Assembly: GCA_019058315.1 (NCBI GenBank) | Contig: JAHPZH010000001.1 | Location: 529,536-593,535 of the forward strand | DNA from: Candidatus Helarchaeota archaeon | GTDB lineage: Archaea > Asgardarchaeota > Lokiarchaeia > Helarchaeales > RDOG01 | Length of the DNA stretch: 64,000 bases | Direction: 5' to 3' | Part shown: positions 62,001 to 64,000 of the stretch, piece after piece | Layout of the letters: the number at the start of each line of letters is the position of its first letter | Numbering within the stretch: position 1 is the first letter of the stretch | Made by a program: the position numbers and the translations under genes | Notes under the pieces: generated by a model | Database searches by the model: none | What the model was told of the DNA's origin: nothing | The model's input: only the letters and a program-made list of their open reading frames with translations

Positions 62001-63443
62001 TCATAATTTTTTAAGTTTATCCTCTAATGGTAGAATTTTTTTATGGAGAATTGTAAGTGCTTTTTTTCCTGCTTTATGAACTCCGATAGAACTTTGATTA
62101 ATTAAATTTAATCCCTTTATTTGCACTTTCTTCACAAAATCTCTAATTAATTGGGATAAAATTACATATTTTCGATTAATTTCAGTCCAAATAAATCCAT
62201 TTTTAATGAAAAAATTTGGATTTTTTTCCTTAAATTGTTCTACATGTTCTTTAAGTTGTACTGGTGGTCCTTTCCGTTGATATATTGATGAGAGATTATT
62301 TTTTGAACAATGAAAAACTAGACCATAATAATAATCTTCATAATAAAGAGTATAAGTGCATTTACCAAATTTTGGTTCACCAGTTGATTCTTTTTCTAAT
62401 AAAGTCTTAATTTTTTTTCCTAAACTATATAATTTATCTCTTAATTCAGTATAATGAACTGTGTCACCACTTTTAAATTCTAAAACATAATAATTACTAC
62501 CTAGTTTCGACAATTCGTCATCAGATAGCATTCTAATTGGTTGCTTTATAAAAAAATCCTCAGAGGGCGACTTTAGAAACTCGAATATTTGATGATTAAT
62601 ATATTCATATGCTCTTCTAGAAATGCTAGAAGCAATATTTCGTTTTCTATCTGTAGGGTCTACAATTATTATATAATCATTTTTAAATCTAGGAATATTT
62701 AATAGGGCTTTAGTATCTCTATTAAAAAAATCTATAGGTTTTTTACGAATGAAATTAAAATTTTGAAAAGTGTTTTCAAGATTTTCAAAATAAAGGATTA
62801 GGACTTCAGCAGAAAATCCTGTAAAACCGAATTGTCCTATTGAACATGTATCACCATATGCATAATTTCCCTTAAAGAATGATTTTAATAAGCGAACATC
62901 ATTTTTTTGATTATTAGTTAAATTCTTACTAATAATATCGGTATGAACTGGAGTACGATCAACAGCGGTGATTGGTCCATCTTTGAGTAATTCTTCTTTA
63001 CTTAAAGCAAAACAGCCAACAATATCTATATCGTAAATTCCTTTCTTTACATTTAAATAAGGATGTTCGGCATAGAAAATCCTAATTTTCTCACATTTTA
63101 GTTTTTTAGCCGCTAGAATGAATATATTATTGATAATATCTAAAAAGAGTTGATCTATTTTTTCTTTTTTTTCTCTTTTTTCTAATTTAAGTATATGGCT
63201 ATAATCTTCTTTCTTTAAACCTATAAAAATATCAATATCACTTGCTGAAGTGAGGTTTGTTTGTTTTTTTCCTGTTGAACCTTGTGATTCTATAAAAACA
63301 TAATTTAACCCCTGATAACTTGTGATTTCTTTTAAGGAACTAATAAATAAATCTGTAATTTTTTTAATATTTAATTGCTCGGATTCAGTGGGCACTAATT
63401 TGGCTAAAAGCTTGTTTTTAAGATTTGAAATATCAATACCCAC
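62001..63443 (-). CDS. cca: Archaeal class I CCA-adding tRNA nucleotidyltransferase
   Basis: The enzyme adds and repairs the CCA end of tRNAs. The catalytic motif is Gly55-Ser56 followed by Asp69-x-Asp71 in SASDIDIFIGLK, and the third carboxylate is in GIYDIDIVGCF. AVDRTPVHTDII and VRLLKSFFKGNYAYGD are motifs of the archaeal class I enzyme, which differs from bacterial class II. Length of 480 fits. The start is GTG 63443 behind GGTGAT. It is downstream of a gene that runs off the right edge. The assignment is firm. Confidence 0.93.
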   Translation of the reverse strand: MGIDISNLKNKLLAKLVPTESEQLNIKKITDLFISSLKEITSYQGLNYVFIESQGSTGKKQTNLTSASDIDIFIGLKKEDYSHILKLEKREKKEKIDQLFLDIINNIFILAAKKLKCEKIRIFYAEHPYLNVKKGIYDIDIVGCFALSKEELLKDGPITAVDRTPVHTDIISKNLTNNQKNDVRLLKSFFKGNYAYGDTCSIGQFGFTGFSAEVLILYFENLENTFQNFNFIRKKPIDFFNRDTKALLNIPRFKNDYIIIVDPTDRKRNIASSISRRAYEYINHQIFEFLKSPSEDFFIKQPIRMLSDDELSKLGSNYYVLEFKSGDTVHYTELRDKLYSLGKKIKTLLEKESTGEPKFGKCTYTLYYEDYYYGLVFHCSKNNLSSIYQRKGPPVQLKEHVEQFKEKNPNFFIKNGFIWTEINRKYVILSQLIRDFVKKVQIKGLNLINQSSIGVHKAGKKALTILHKKILPLEDKLKKL

Positions 63444-63576
63444 AAAATCACCTGCAATTTAATTGATAATTAATATTCATCAGATCTTAAATTAATACAT
63501 AAGTAGTTTATAGTTTATTCAATTCATCGCATAATTTGAGGTATGCGAGCTGAAAAATAAAAAAATAAGGAAGAAT

Positions 63577-64000
63577 TTATTCAAAGGAAATGTCTGGGTC
63601 TTGGGATTCGTATTCTCCAGTACCTTTAATGGTATATTTAATCTCTATTTGTTGACCGGGACCGATATCTGTTAATCTCCATACGATTTGTGTCCCAGCT
63701 TCTGTATCTACAGTTTCTGGCTTTATTTCATCTGGTTGTGAACTAGTAAAGGTAAAACTTGAAGGGATAATATCTTTTACTGTTACTTTTTCAACGGGGA
63801 CTTCTCCTTTATTCGCGAAAACAATAGGAATTATATATTCCCCTTCTTCAGAACCTGGAGTTACTGATTTATATGCTCGATATTTTCGCCTAACAGTTTT
63901 AGCGACTATTTTTATTTCCGGTACTCCTGCTTTAACTGGGGGTCCTGGAGGGACTGTATTAAACTCTGACATTAGTGGACATGCATAATCTGCAGGGCTG
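63577..64000 (-). CDS. DUF11-like beta-domain protein, cut by the right edge
   Basis: The visible 131 residues from the ATG at 63972 hold an immunoglobulin-like repeat domain: IPIVFANKGEVPVEKVTVKD and WRLTDIGPGQQIEIKYTIKG. This pattern occurs in DUF11-type surface proteins. The ATG has no ribosome-binding site, and the frame continues upstream to the window edge as coding-like sequence (SPADYACPLMSEF), so the protein probably begins beyond the window. No membrane anchor is visible at the C-terminus, which ends QDPDISFE. The missing N-terminal part could change the interpretation. Confidence 0.65.
   Translation of the reverse strand, partial: SPADYACPLMSEFNTVPPGPPVKAGVPEIKIVAKTVRRKYRAYKSVTPGSEEGEYIIPIVFANKGEVPVEKVTVKDIIPSSFTFTSSQPDEIKPETVDTEAGTQIVWRLTDIGPGQQIEIKYTIKGTGEYESQDPDISFE

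Overview
The window is AT-rich (roughly 70% A+T by eye) archaeal DNA with short intergenic gaps, Shine-Dalgarno sites, many TTG and GTG starts, and no tRNA, rRNA, CRISPR array or insertion sequence that I can recognise. The archaeal marks are a proteasome alpha subunit, RNA polymerase subunit K (Rpb6 family), an archaeal class I CCA-adding enzyme, an XPF/ERCC4-type nuclease and geranylgeranyl-reductase-like flavoproteins. Alongside these are eukaryote-like parts: three small Ras/Rab-type GTPases (two with an extra N-terminal domain), two JAMM/MPN metalloproteases of the Rpn11/CSN5 kind, WD40, TPR and HEAT proteins. This mix points to an Asgard archaeon, most like Lokiarchaeia. That placement is an inference from gene content, not from a phylogenetic marker.

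Layout. 0-4 kb: TPR, coiled-coil and unknown proteins. 4-7.2 kb: a tight minus-strand operon of queF, bacterial-type tgt, an FmdE-like gene and a geranylgeranyl-reductase-like gene. 7.3-15.5 kb: a JAMM protease, a zinc-ribbon protein, a membrane-bound alpha/beta hydrolase, a seven-bladed secreted propeller and two tandem GTPases. 15.5-23.2 kb: unrecognised families, including a paralogous cysteine-motif pair either side of a membrane protein. 23.4-32.4 kb: a split PEP-synthase-like pair, WD40 protein, FGGY kinase, HEAT protein, metallo-beta-lactamase-fold hydrolase and ERCC4 nuclease.

32.4-41.3 kb is the most unusual part. A divergent locus carries a phosphopantetheinyl transferase, MaoC hydratase, acyl carrier protein, acyl-activating ligase, iron-type alcohol dehydrogenase, LuxE-like acyl-protein synthetase, LuxC-like acyl reductase and a polytopic membrane protein. 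A hexapeptide acyltransferase and a polysaccharide-deacetylase-like protein that looks circularly permuted flank it. Together these could load an acid on a phosphopantetheine arm, modify it and reduce it to an aldehyde or alcohol, perhaps to decorate a surface glycan or lipid. Most archaea lack acyl carrier proteins, so a transferred bacterial-type module is likely.

41.4-64 kb: an SF2 helicase, proteasome alpha subunit, HEAT protein, flavoprotein, nucleoside hydrolase, two YdjM-like membrane proteins, cation exchanger, isopropylmalate-dehydrogenase-family enzyme, RNA polymerase K, a TPR-JAMM-winged-helix fusion next to a Rab-like GTPase, radical SAM enzyme, three GNAT acetyltransferases across the window, a site-2 protease, a LarA-family protein and the CCA-adding enzyme. 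A gene cut by the right edge closes the window, and another is cut by the left edge.

Several genes appear to start at unusual codons. The clearest case is AUU at 11157, which restores a complete signal peptide behind a good Shine-Dalgarno site.
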